64,000 bases of DNA from Burkholderiales bacterium (GTDB taxonomy: Bacteria; Pseudomonadota; Gammaproteobacteria; Burkholderiales; Burkholderiaceae_C). Position numbers and translations under genes: made by a program. Numbering within the stretch: the first letter of the stretch is position 1; each line of letters starts with the position of its first letter. The stretch covers positions 1 through 64,000 of the forward strand of contig JAJUGJ010000006.1 in the NCBI GenBank assembly GCA_029268225.1. The letters run 5' to 3'. Positions 39,127 to 47,299 of the stretch are shown here, piece after piece. Under the pieces are notes generated by a model. It was not told the DNA's origin, searched no databases, and saw nothing but the letters and a program-made list of their open reading frames with translations.

Positions 39127-39980
39127 TGTCGGGCTGGTGCCGGTTGGTGGGACTCTTGTGCAGCGTGCCCCTATGGGCTTGCGCTGCACCAGTGGCGCCC
39201 GAGCCGATGCCCACGCGATGGGCGTCGGAACCCCCGCGTGTACGGGCGGTCCTGGAGCGTGCCTGGGCCGCCGAGAAGGGAAGCTCAGGCTTCAGGGACG
39301 AAGCCTTGGCTGTGGCACTGTATTGCGAGGCAGCACGTTATGGCAGCGCAGAGGGGCACTACCGCAGCGGTTTGCTCAAAGCTCGTGGGCCGGACACGGT
39401 GCGGGATCCTGTGCAAGCCAAGTTCTTTCTGCTGCACGCACGGGAACTGGGCCACGATCAGGCGGGCCAGACCTTGGCAAGCAGCGGTTTGGCGGACGTG
39501 CGGCAGGACATGCCGCGCTGTTTGACCGACGACAAGGCATACGAAGCGAGCGCCAATTTCGCCGAGTCGAGCTACAGAAAACAGTTGCCTCCTGCCAGGC
39601 AGGGTGTGGCCGCCATGGTCGCCAAGTTGGCGCCGGAGTACGGCATCGACCCCAAGTTGGCTCTGGCGATCGCAGGTGTCGAGTCGAACTTCGACAAGCA
39701 AGCCGTTTCCCCCAAGAATGCGGTGGGGGTGATGCAGTTGATACCCGCTACCGCGGAGCGGTTCAACGTGCGCGATCGTCTGGACCCCGAGCAGAACATC
39801 CGGGGCGGGCTTTCCTACCTGCGGTGGCTGACAGGCCACTTTGGTGGTGACCTTGTCAGGGTGGTTGCTGCTTACAACGCGGGGGAGGGGGCTGTGCGCA
39901 AGCACGGCGGGATCCCGCCATATTTTGAAACCCGTGCTTATGTCTGGCGGGTTCTGAAAAATGCCGGGCTCAAGCAGTGA
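39126..39980 (+). CDS. Lytic transglycosylase, SLT family
   Basis: A 284-residue exported protein with a hydrophobic N-terminus and a possible lipobox (LWAC, Cys19, with an unusual Trp). A Sel1-like segment (about 60-115, ALYCEAARYGSAEGHYRSG) precedes the catalytic SLT domain (about 160-284), with the probable catalytic Glu186 in AIAGVESNFD, then GVMQLIPATA, NIRGGLSYLRWL and VVAAYNAGEGAVRKHGG. It would cleave peptidoglycan glycan strands in the periplasm. Its ATG overlaps the tpsA stop (TGATG), so it is translationally coupled to the exoprotein. It probably opens the wall for the large envelope-spanning assembly. Confidence 0.93.
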   Translation: MSGWCRLVGLLCSVPLWACAAPVAPEPMPTRWASEPPRVRAVLERAWAAEKGSSGFRDEALAVALYCEAARYGSAEGHYRSGLLKARGPDTVRDPVQAKFFLLHARELGHDQAGQTLASSGLADVRQDMPRCLTDDKAYEASANFAESSYRKQLPPARQGVAAMVAKLAPEYGIDPKLALAIAGVESNFDKQAVSPKNAVGVMQLIPATAERFNVRDRLDPEQNIRGGLSYLRWLTGHFGGDLVRVVAAYNAGEGAVRKHGGIPPYFETRAYVWRVLKNAGLKQ

Positions 39981-40088
39981 GGCGCGGCAGGCTCCTGTCG
40001 AATGCAGGTGTATGTGACCTGGACGATGGGCATGGTCGACCCCAGCCTGGCTTGCGCCGCTGATGTCCGCCCGCGCCGCGTGTCGACA

Positions 40089-41543
40089 TCATCCTCGTGT
40101 GACGGCCTGAACACCTGCCCGCCGCAGCAACTGCCGGCATCGCGCCGACAGGTTCACCACCTTCAACTGCTTGCCAGCCTTGGCGTAGCGTTCGCGCAAG
40201 GTCTTGAGGGCGGCAATGGCCGAGTAGTCGACAAAGCTCAGGTGGGCGCAGTCCAGCGTCACCTTGGGCGGGTCGTTGGCCGCGTCAAATTGCTGCAGGA
40301 AGGACGTGACCGAGGCGAAGAACAAGGTGCCGCGCACACGGTACAGCTTGCTGCCATCGGGTTCGATGTGGCTGTCGGCGTACAGGGCACGGCCTTGTAC
40401 CCAGGCAAAGTTCAGCGCAGCCAGCACGATGCCACACAGCACGGCGGTGGCCAGGTCGGTCAGCACGGTGATCGCGGTCACGGCCACGATCATCAGCACG
40501 TCGTTCAGGGGCACCTTGTTGATCACCCGCAGCGAGGCCCAGGCAAAGGTCTGCTGTGCCACCACAAACATCACCCCTACCAAGGCCGCCAGGGGGATCT
40601 GCTCGATCAGCGGCGAGAGCAGCAGCACGAACAGCAAGATCATCACGCCCGCCACCACGCCAGACAGGCGCCCGCGCCCGCCCGAGCTGAGGTTGATCAC
40701 GGTTTGCCCGATCATGGCGCAGCCGCCCATGCCCCCAAACAGACCTGATGCGATGTTGGCAGCGCCCAGTGCCACGCACTCGCGGTCGGGATAGCCTCGG
40801 CTTTCGGTGATTTCGTCGGTCAGGTTCAGCGTCAGCAAGGTTTCCAGCAGACCCACCAGGGCCATCAGCACGGCATAGGGCGCGATGATGCGCAGCGTCT
40901 CCAGGTTCCAGGGCACCTCGGGCCAGTGGAACACCGGCAGGCTGCCAGCAATGTGGGCCATGTCGCCCAGAGTGCGGGTGGGCAACTGCAGCGCCGACAC
41001 AAGCATGCCCACACCGACGATGGCCACCAGGGCCGGAGGCACAGCGCGGGTCAGGCGCGGCAGCAGGTAGACGATGGCCATGGTCAGGGCCACCAGGCCG
41101 ATCATCCACAGCAGCGGGGTACCGCTGAGCCAGGATCCATCGTGCTTGAAATGCTCCAGCTGGGCCAGAGCGATGACGATGGCCAGGCCGTTGACGAAAC
41201 CGAGCATCACGGGGTGGGGCACCATGCGCACCAGCTTGCCCAGCTTGAACAGGCCGAACAGGGCCATGATCAGGCCTGACAGCAGCACGGTGGCCAGCAG
41301 GTACTGCACCCCATGCTGCACCACCAGCGCCACGATGACGACGGCCATGGAGCCTGCTGCACCGGAGATCATGCCCGGGCGGCCGCCAAACAGGGCCGTG
41401 ATCGTGCAGATGATGAAGGCGCCATACAGACCCATCAGCGGGTGCATCTGTGCGACCAGCGCGAAGGCAATGCACTCGGGAGCCAGGGCAAACGCCGTGG
41501 TGATGCCGGCCAGAACTTCGGCTCGCAAAGGGGGGAGTTTCAT
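40089..41543 (-). CDS. SulP family inorganic anion transporter with STAS domain
   Basis: A 484-residue polytopic inner-membrane transporter. The start at ATG 41543 (MKLPPLRAEVLAGITTAFAL) matches the usual SulP N-terminus, although the frame stays open upstream. The family signature appears as AFALAPECIAFALVAQMHPLMG, and about 11-12 hydrophobic segments follow. Residues about 375-484 form a STAS domain (VTLDCAHLSFVDYSAIAALK). SulP/SLC26 proteins carry sulfate, bicarbonate or other anions; the substrate cannot be told from sequence. It converges on the export operon and diverges from the manganese riboswitch. Confidence 0.92.
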   Translation of the reverse strand: MKLPPLRAEVLAGITTAFALAPECIAFALVAQMHPLMGLYGAFIICTITALFGGRPGMISGAAGSMAVVIVALVVQHGVQYLLATVLLSGLIMALFGLFKLGKLVRMVPHPVMLGFVNGLAIVIALAQLEHFKHDGSWLSGTPLLWMIGLVALTMAIVYLLPRLTRAVPPALVAIVGVGMLVSALQLPTRTLGDMAHIAGSLPVFHWPEVPWNLETLRIIAPYAVLMALVGLLETLLTLNLTDEITESRGYPDRECVALGAANIASGLFGGMGGCAMIGQTVINLSSGGRGRLSGVVAGVMILLFVLLLSPLIEQIPLAALVGVMFVVAQQTFAWASLRVINKVPLNDVLMIVAVTAITVLTDLATAVLCGIVLAALNFAWVQGRALYADSHIEPDGSKLYRVRGTLFFASVTSFLQQFDAANDPPKVTLDCAHLSFVDYSAIAALKTLRERYAKAGKQLKVVNLSARCRQLLRRAGVQAVTRG

Positions 41544-41639
41544 GGGGGAATCGTGGGGGAGCGGTCGCGGGCGGCGCAATCGCCGCAATGGCGCGATGTT
41601 ACCGGATGACATCATTGCGTCGTCGAGGGCCACGCGGGC

Positions 41640-41648
41640 TGCTATGAT
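41640..41648 (+). promoter_or_regulatory. Extended -10 promoter in front of the manganese riboswitch
   Basis: TGCTATGAT matches an extended -10 (TGn + TATAAT-like). It would place the transcription start about ten bases ahead of the first conserved riboswitch segment. No good -35 is seen at 17 bases, which is usual for extended -10 promoters. Confidence 0.5.
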
Positions 41649-41658
41649 GGCGCCCGTC

Positions 41659-41812
41659 ATTGGGGAGTAGCCTCTCTTTGGTTCGAGCAGATCCCAAAGA
41701 GGCTTGCGTCAACACACTTGTCCCGCAGGACATGGCGCAAGCGGTTTGCAAGCTTGGCAAGACCTTTGACCACCACGCCTCCCTTCAGGCCGGAGATGCG
41801 TTGTGGTCAATC
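41659..41812 (+). ncRNA. yybP-ykoY manganese riboswitch
   Basis: The conserved landmarks occur in order: TGGGGAGTAGCC (41661-41672), a hairpin CTCTTTGG/CCAAAGAG (about 41674-41699), GCGTCAACA (41706-41714), and GACCTTTGACCACCACG (41761-41777), whose TTGACCAC can pair with GTGGTCAA at 41803-41810. Only 27 bases separate it from a GDT1-family start, the classical association in proteobacteria. Manganese binding would be expected to raise expression of the exporter. Coordinates are approximate. Confidence 0.9.
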
Positions 41813-41838
41813 GTCTCTGATCCGGCCTTGGAGCATGT

Positions 41839-42417
41839 GTGGACTCTCTTCTCGTCTCGACCGGCGTGGTCGCCCTGGCTGAAATCGGCGACAAAACGCA
41901 GCTGCTCGCGTTCATCCTCGCGGCGCGGTTCAAGAAACCCCTTCCCATCATTGCTGGCATCCTCGCCGCTACCATCGTCAACCATGGTCTGGCGGGGGCG
42001 CTGGGTGCCTGGATCACGGCCACGCTCACGCCCGAAGTGCTGCGCTGGGTGCTGGGCGCCTCCTTCATCGGCATGGCCATCTGGACGATGATTCCCGACA
42101 AGATCGAACAGGAAGAAACGCACATCGCGCAGCGCCTGGGCGTGTTCGGCGCCACCCTGGTGACCTTCTTCCTGGCAGAGATGGGGGACAAGACCCAGTT
42201 TGCGACGGTGGCCATGGCAGCGCATTACGCTGCGCCAGTGATGGTCGTGATCGGCACGACGCTGGGCATGCTGATTGCCGACGTGCCCGCCGTCTTTGCG
42301 GGCGACAAGCTCGCCAACAAGATCCCGATGAAGCTGGTGCACACCATCGCCGCAGGCATCTTTGCGGTGTTGGGCGTGGCCACCTTGCTGGGCGCGGGCG
42401 CCCGTTTCGGGCTGTGA
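41839..42417 (+). CDS. GDT1/TMEM165 (UPF0016) family cation exporter, probably manganese
   Basis: A 192-residue membrane protein with the two family signature motifs, EIGDKTQL in the first half and EMGDKTQF in the second, each within a three-span repeat. It starts with GTG at 41839, supported by GGAG at 41830-41833 five bases upstream; a nearby ATG is out of frame. Members of this family export Mn2+ (or Ca2+) from the cytoplasm. The riboswitch directly upstream argues strongly for manganese. Confidence 0.93.
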   Translation: MDSLLVSTGVVALAEIGDKTQLLAFILAARFKKPLPIIAGILAATIVNHGLAGALGAWITATLTPEVLRWVLGASFIGMAIWTMIPDKIEQEETHIAQRLGVFGATLVTFFLAEMGDKTQFATVAMAAHYAAPVMVVIGTTLGMLIADVPAVFAGDKLANKIPMKLVHTIAAGIFAVLGVATLLGAGARFGL

Positions 42418-42427
42418 GCCGCAGGCC

Positions 42428-45097
42428 TCAGCGCGCTGTGTATTGCCCCAGCCAGGTCTCGAACTGATTCACTGGCATGGGGCGGGCATACAGATAGCCC
42501 TGCGCTTCATCGCATTGGTGGGTGGCCAGCCACTGAGCCTGCTCGGGCGTTTCCACCCCTTCGGCGATCACGGACAGGCCCAGGCTGTGGGCCATGGAGA
42601 TGATGGCCTGCGCGATCGAGGCGCTGTTGCCATCGGTGTTCAGATCACGCACAAAGCTTTGGTCGATCTTGAGCTTGTGGATCTGGAAGCGTTTGAGGTA
42701 TGAGAACGACGAGTAGCCCGTACCGAAATCGTCAATCGACAACTGAACCCCCAAGTCGTGAAGCTGGCGGATCGTGCGGATGGCGCGCTCCGGGTTGTCG
42801 GCCATCACGCTTTCAGTGATTTCGATTTCCAGGAAGCGCGGGGCGAGGTTGGCGACTGTAAGGGCGTGCTGCACCGATTGGGCGAAGTCATCTTGCCGGA
42901 ACTGAACCGTGGAGACGTTGATGGCCACCACCAGTTCCTGCAGGCCTGCGAGTTGCCAGGCCCGGCATTGACGGGTGGCGGCGTACAGCACCCAGTCGCC
43001 AATGGGGACGATCAGACCGCTGTCTTCGGCGACAGGGATGAACTCGGCTGGCGGCATCAGGCCCGTTTCCGGGTGCTGCCAGCGAACGAGGGCTTCGCAG
43101 CCGACGACTTTGCCACTGGTGAACGAGACCTGGGGCTGGAAGTGCAGCAGCAGTTCGCCTTGCCGCAAGGCCTTGCGCAGGTCGTTTTCCAGCCGCAAGG
43201 TCTTGCTCACGCGCTGGTGCATGTCGGCGGTATGAAAGCGGAAGGTGTTGCCGCCATCGCTTTTGGCGCGGTACATCGCCATGTCGCTGGCTTGCAAGAG
43301 GGTGTCGATCTCATGGCCATCGGCAGGGTAGACAGCAATGCCAATCGAGGGGGTGACCACCAATTGCTGGCCGGACACCTGGAAGGGCTCGGCAAAGCAC
43401 TTCAGCAGCTTCTGGGCCACGTGGGCGGCGTCGGCGGCATCCACCTCGGGCAGCAGCAAGGTGAACTCGTCGCCGCCTTGGCGTGACACCGTGTCCTGGT
43501 GCCGGACGGTCTGGGTCAGACGATGCGCCACCTCGACCAACAAGGCGTCGGCGGCCGTGGGGCCGAGCGAGTCGTTGATGATCTTGAAGCGGTCCAAGTC
43601 CATGAACAGAACAGCCAGCGGTTCCTGATTGCGCTGTGCGTGGGCCAAAGCCAGGCCCAGACGGTCTCTCAGCACCGACTGGTTGGGCAGGTTGGTCAGG
43701 GTGTCATGCTGACTGATGTGCCGGATCTTTTCTTCATTGGCCTTGCGTTCGCTGATGTCGCTGAAGATGGCGTAGTAGTGACGCACGCTGCCGTCTGGTG
43801 CGTGGTCGACGTTGATGGTGAGCCACTCGATGTAGACCTCACCACCTTTGCGTCGGTTCCAGATTTCCCCCTGCCAGCGCCCGGTTTGTTCGATCTGCTG
43901 CCACATCTGCCGGTAAAAGTCGGTGTCATGGCGACCTGAACTGAGAAACGAGGGCTGCTGTCCGATCGCTTCTTCGGCGGTGTAGCCAGTGATGTCCGTG
44001 AAAGTGCGGTTGACGGACTCGATGCGTTGATCGGGTCCGCAGATCACGATGCCTTCCAGGCTGTTCATGAACACGCCAGCGTGCAGATCGAGCGCCGCCT
44101 CGCGTTGCTTGAGCGCGCTCAGGTCGGTGTGGGTGCCGATCACCCGCACGGCTTCGCCTTGCTCGTTGCGTTCGACCACCTTGCCACGGTCCAGAATCCA
44201 GATGTAGCTGCCATCCTTGCACCGGACGCGGTGTTCGTTGCTGTACTGTGCGTGTGGGGTGCTCAGGAGCTTCTCGACGTCAGCCTGAACCGCAGGCAGG
44301 TCGTCCGGGTGGACGCGTGACGACCACTCTGACAGTGCATTGCCGATCTCGCTGTCTTCGTGGCCCAGCATGGTCTTCCAGCGCGTGGAGAAGAACACCG
44401 TGTTGTCCGGCACGTTCCAGTCCCACAGCCCGATTTCGCTGCCATCAATGGCAAAGCGCCAGCGCTCCTCCGCGGCTTGCAGGCGCAACTCGTCTTGTTT
44501 GGACTGGCTGATGTCGCGCCAGTTGCCCACAAGTTCGGTCTTGCCGGTCATGGGATTGCGATTGATGGTGGCGCGGTCTTCGATCCAGCGATACTGCCCG
44601 TCGCAGTGAAGCCAGCGGTACTGGAGATTGAGCTCGGTGCCGTCGTCGGCAGCACGGCGCAGGTGTTCTCGCACACGTGCCTGGTCATCTGGGTGCAAGC
44701 GTTCGGCGGCCGTGGCGGGGTGCTGGAAAAAATGCGTGGCACTGAACCCTGTCAGGCGCTCGATGTTCGCGCTGAGGTAGGACAGCCGCAATCTGGGGTG
44801 CGCATCTTGCTTTTCAAACACATAGATGACCGCGGGGCTGACATCCACAAAGTGCTCGAGCCGGGCGCGTGTTTGACGCAACTCCGCCTGTAATTCTTCC
44901 TGACGACGCTCCTCCCTGCGGATCAGCCAGTACAGCAGGCCAGCGGTGAGGGTGACAAACAGTTCACCCTTGAGGGTTTGAATGTCCGTTGACCACCATG
45001 TCGGGATGGGCAGCAGGTGCGCGAAAGAGTCAGACAGCCAGATCCAGGCGCTGGCCAGCAGCAAGTAGATCAAACTGATGCGTAATGCTGCCGACAT
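42428..45097 (-). CDS. PAS-GGDEF-EAL cyclic-di-GMP signalling protein
   Basis: An 889-residue inner-membrane protein. Two membrane spans (about 6-25 and 48-64) flank a short periplasmic loop, followed by a coiled linker. Three PAS/PAC domains follow (about 85-205, 210-330, 340-455), then GGDEF (intact RQGGDEFTLLLPE) and EAL (intact GCEALVRW, DDFGTGYSS and IAEGVETPEQA). Both catalytic sets look complete, so it could make or break c-di-GMP depending on PAS input. I chose ATG 45097; a TTG two codons earlier is also possible. It converges on the GDT1 gene with a ten-base gap. Confidence 0.94.
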   Translation of the reverse strand: MSAALRISLIYLLLASAWIWLSDSFAHLLPIPTWWSTDIQTLKGELFVTLTAGLLYWLIRREERRQEELQAELRQTRARLEHFVDVSPAVIYVFEKQDAHPRLRLSYLSANIERLTGFSATHFFQHPATAAERLHPDDQARVREHLRRAADDGTELNLQYRWLHCDGQYRWIEDRATINRNPMTGKTELVGNWRDISQSKQDELRLQAAEERWRFAIDGSEIGLWDWNVPDNTVFFSTRWKTMLGHEDSEIGNALSEWSSRVHPDDLPAVQADVEKLLSTPHAQYSNEHRVRCKDGSYIWILDRGKVVERNEQGEAVRVIGTHTDLSALKQREAALDLHAGVFMNSLEGIVICGPDQRIESVNRTFTDITGYTAEEAIGQQPSFLSSGRHDTDFYRQMWQQIEQTGRWQGEIWNRRKGGEVYIEWLTINVDHAPDGSVRHYYAIFSDISERKANEEKIRHISQHDTLTNLPNQSVLRDRLGLALAHAQRNQEPLAVLFMDLDRFKIINDSLGPTAADALLVEVAHRLTQTVRHQDTVSRQGGDEFTLLLPEVDAADAAHVAQKLLKCFAEPFQVSGQQLVVTPSIGIAVYPADGHEIDTLLQASDMAMYRAKSDGGNTFRFHTADMHQRVSKTLRLENDLRKALRQGELLLHFQPQVSFTSGKVVGCEALVRWQHPETGLMPPAEFIPVAEDSGLIVPIGDWVLYAATRQCRAWQLAGLQELVVAINVSTVQFRQDDFAQSVQHALTVANLAPRFLEIEITESVMADNPERAIRTIRQLHDLGVQLSIDDFGTGYSSFSYLKRFQIHKLKIDQSFVRDLNTDGNSASIAQAIISMAHSLGLSVIAEGVETPEQAQWLATHQCDEAQGYLYARPMPVNQFETWLGQYTAR

Positions 45098-45151
45098 GTT
45101 CAATTGGGGCTGTCCGGGTGGTGAGAGGGTGTCAAGCGGGTGGAAGTTGAG

Positions 45152-45170
45152 GTGCCTGGCTGACAGGCAC
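45152..45170 (-). terminator. Short hairpin after the YdhR-like gene
   Basis: GTGCCTG and CAGGCAC form a perfect seven-base stem with a five-base loop, just past the stop of the minus-strand YdhR-like gene. There is no T run after it, so termination is uncertain. Confidence 0.3.
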
Positions 45171-45172
45171 GT

Positions 45173-45475
45173 TCACAATGGGGCACGGTCGATCCGTGAG
45201 AGGGCATCGTTCACGGCAAAGATCTTGCCATTGACCTGCGGCACACCGAAACCCTTCAGACGCTGGGTGTGCATCGCCAGATAGGCTTCGGCACTGGGCT
45301 GGTCTTGAAAGAGGTAGATGCCACCGGCCTCCTGGGTCGCCTGGTTCTCGGTCCAGATTTTCCAGATCAGACCTGGTTCCTCGGCGATGGATTGGGCCAG
45401 ACCGGACATGGCTGCAGCCATCTCTTCGCCCCAGGGGCCTTCGTAAGGGAAGTCAACTTGCAGCAGGTAGGGCAT
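45173..45475 (-). CDS. YdhR-like putative monooxygenase
   Basis: A 100-residue soluble protein matching the YdhR/dimeric alpha-beta barrel family (MPYLLQVDFPYEGPWGEEM, EPGLIWKIWTENQATQEAGG, YLFQDQPSAEAYLAMHTQRL). Family members are small cofactor-free, monooxygenase-like proteins with unknown substrates. It lies downstream of the arsenic cluster on the same strand, 46 bases after the thioredoxin-like gene, so it may be co-transcribed, but a role in arsenic handling is not supported by its sequence. Confidence 0.85.
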   Translation of the reverse strand: MPYLLQVDFPYEGPWGEEMAAAMSGLAQSIAEEPGLIWKIWTENQATQEAGGIYLFQDQPSAEAYLAMHTQRLKGFGVPQVNGKIFAVNDALSRIDRAPL

Positions 45476-45521
45476 ATCGGTACGTTGTGGAAGACTCAGG
45501 ACAGTCCAATGATGCCGTGAG

Positions 45522-45758
45522 TCAGGCCGTCAACCACTTCTGGATGTCGGCCAGACTGGGAATACGGCCGCTGCTGACGACTTTGTTATTGATGACCAGC
45601 GCAGGCGTCGACATGACATTGAAGGACAAGATGTCGTTCATGTCTGTCACTTTGACGAACTCGGCCTCGACGCCTGCCTGTGCTGCGGCTTCACGCGCCA
45701 CGGCTTCAAGCTTCTTGCAATTGGCGCAGCCAGATCCCAGGATTTTGACAGTCAGCAT
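45522..45758 (-). CDS. Small thioredoxin-like redox disulfide protein
   Basis: A 78-residue thioredoxin-fold protein with a CANC active site (Cys11, Cys14; GSGCANCKKLEAVAREAA) and the cis-proline region MSTPALVIN. This minimal class ('redox-active disulfide protein 2' type) is often found beside DUF318/ArsP permeases in arsenic operons. Here it follows the permease by 30 bases on the same strand. It probably supplies reducing equivalents to the permease or to the arsenate reductases; the partner is inferred. Confidence 0.88.
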   Translation of the reverse strand: MLTVKILGSGCANCKKLEAVAREAAAQAGVEAEFVKVTDMNDILSFNVMSTPALVINNKVVSSGRIPSLADIQKWLTA

Positions 45759-45788
45759 GGCGATTCCTTGTGTTTGGAGAGGTCTCAG

Positions 45789-47234
45789 TCAGTTGGCCGG
45801 TGGCGCGGACGGATGCAGACGCACCCAAGCACGGGTGAGCAGCAACACGGCGAGGAAGAGTCCGCTGGCCAGGCCCGCGGCGGGCCAGCGCGCACCATCA
45901 ATCCAGGTGCCAAAGGTCAGGCCAGCGCACACGCTGAACAGGGCCACCAGGCCCACATAGCCAGCCGTCTTGCGGCGACCAATCACGGCCGCCACCATCA
46001 ACATGCTTTGCAGACTGAGTTCGGGGTCGGCCATCAGGTAGGCGAGCAGGGGGCCAGGGTGCATGCCCAGGTCCAGGAACATGCGGGCCACGGGCACCTC
46101 CACCAGGGTGGGGAAATACATGAAGACGCCGAACCCGACCGCGACGGCATTGGCGAGCACGGTATTGCTGCCCGCCAGTGCCTCGATCCATTCGGGACGG
46201 ATGACCTCGCGCACCATGCCGACGATGAACACCCCCACGACCAGCAACAGGAAGATCTGCTTGACGAAGCGCCAGGCCTCCCACAGCCAGCCTCGCCAGT
46301 CGTCGGTTGGCAGCTGACGGGCGAAGTGCCAGGTGGCCCCCATCGCCAAGGCAACAGCCATGACCCGTCCGGTGATGCCCACCACCAGGCCATCAGGGGT
46401 GGGCTTGAGTTGCAGAGACGCCACCAGCAAGGTGACGGCGGTCAGACCCAGTGCCATCCACGTCCAGCGGTTGGCGCCTTCGATGATGTCCTCCAGGCCT
46501 CGCCAGGCCGTGGCGCTGATCAGCAGCAGCAAGCCGATCAGGACGGAGCCCTGCAAGCTCACGCCTTCTTCGCCTTTGCTGGCGTCAAACGGCAGCCAGT
46601 TGAACAAAGTGGTTTGCCAAGCCTGGGCCCAGGACACAGGCAACTCGAAGCTGGCGAGTGTGGTGGTGAGCGGCCACAGCTTGAGCGTGCCGGCAATCAG
46701 CAAGCCGACCAAGGACAGCAGCACGCCCAGTGCGGCCGGGGCAATGCTGGCCTGGTCGGCGAACAGCGTGTCCGTTTCGCTGTCGTGCTGGGCATCGTCC
46801 TGCCAGAAGATTTGCGCCATCAGCAGACCGATGCCGATGCCAAACAGCAGGCACAGCACCAGGCGCGCCATCGCAAACTCCACACCCAGGATGCTGCCGG
46901 TGTAGGCCAGCGCCATGATGTTGCCCGCCGGCGCGAAAAACAGGAAGGTGACCGCTGGGCCGATGCCTGCCCCCTTGCGGTAGATGCCGGCGAACAGCGG
47001 CACGATGGTGCACGAGCACACTGCAATCAGCGAGCCCGCCAGGGCCGCCGCTGGGTAAGAGACGTAGGCGGGGGCATGTCGACCCAGCCAACGCGTGATG
47101 CTGGCTTTCGGAATGAGCGCTGCCATGGCGCCGGCAATGAAAAAGGCCGGTAGCAGACACAGCAACACGTGTGCCGCCAAGTACGACGCCAGGCTTCCGG
47201 CTCCACCGTGGAGCAGTGTCAGCAGCAGGTCCAT
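45789..47234 (-). CDS. ArsP/DUF318-family permease
   Basis: A 481-residue polytopic membrane protein of the permease family that includes the organoarsenical exporter ArsP. It shows the hallmark Cys pair in a membrane segment (GSLIAVCSCTIVPLFAGIYR) and GPAVTFLFFAPAGNIMALAY. The C-terminal half carries VFMYFPTLVEVPVARMFLDLG. Neighbouring ars genes and the thioredoxin-like gene support a role in export of an arsenical or other thiophilic compound; the actual substrate cannot be read from sequence. A strong hairpin separates it from arsH. Confidence 0.85.
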   Translation of the reverse strand: MDLLLTLLHGGAGSLASYLAAHVLLCLLPAFFIAGAMAALIPKASITRWLGRHAPAYVSYPAAALAGSLIAVCSCTIVPLFAGIYRKGAGIGPAVTFLFFAPAGNIMALAYTGSILGVEFAMARLVLCLLFGIGIGLLMAQIFWQDDAQHDSETDTLFADQASIAPAALGVLLSLVGLLIAGTLKLWPLTTTLASFELPVSWAQAWQTTLFNWLPFDASKGEEGVSLQGSVLIGLLLLISATAWRGLEDIIEGANRWTWMALGLTAVTLLVASLQLKPTPDGLVVGITGRVMAVALAMGATWHFARQLPTDDWRGWLWEAWRFVKQIFLLLVVGVFIVGMVREVIRPEWIEALAGSNTVLANAVAVGFGVFMYFPTLVEVPVARMFLDLGMHPGPLLAYLMADPELSLQSMLMVAAVIGRRKTAGYVGLVALFSVCAGLTFGTWIDGARWPAAGLASGLFLAVLLLTRAWVRLHPSAPPAN

Positions 47235-47249
47235 GCGTTACCCTGAGGA

Positions 47250-47288
47250 GGGAGCCCCGAAGAGGTCATTCTAGTCTTCGGCGCTCCC
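47250..47288 (-). terminator. Long hairpin between arsH and the permease gene
   Basis: Two 14-base arms (47250-47263 and 47275-47288) pair with one mismatch around an 11-base loop. There is no T run on the transcript side. It could attenuate read-through from arsH, protect the upstream message or act as a weak terminator. The permease start codon (47234) lies 15 bases beyond, after an AGGG. Confidence 0.5.
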
Positions 47289-47299
47289 TGGGGGCGGTT

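Noticed and set aside
39981-40088. A terminator between the export operon and the SulP gene
   Set aside because: Only weak GC-rich pairings without a T run are present.
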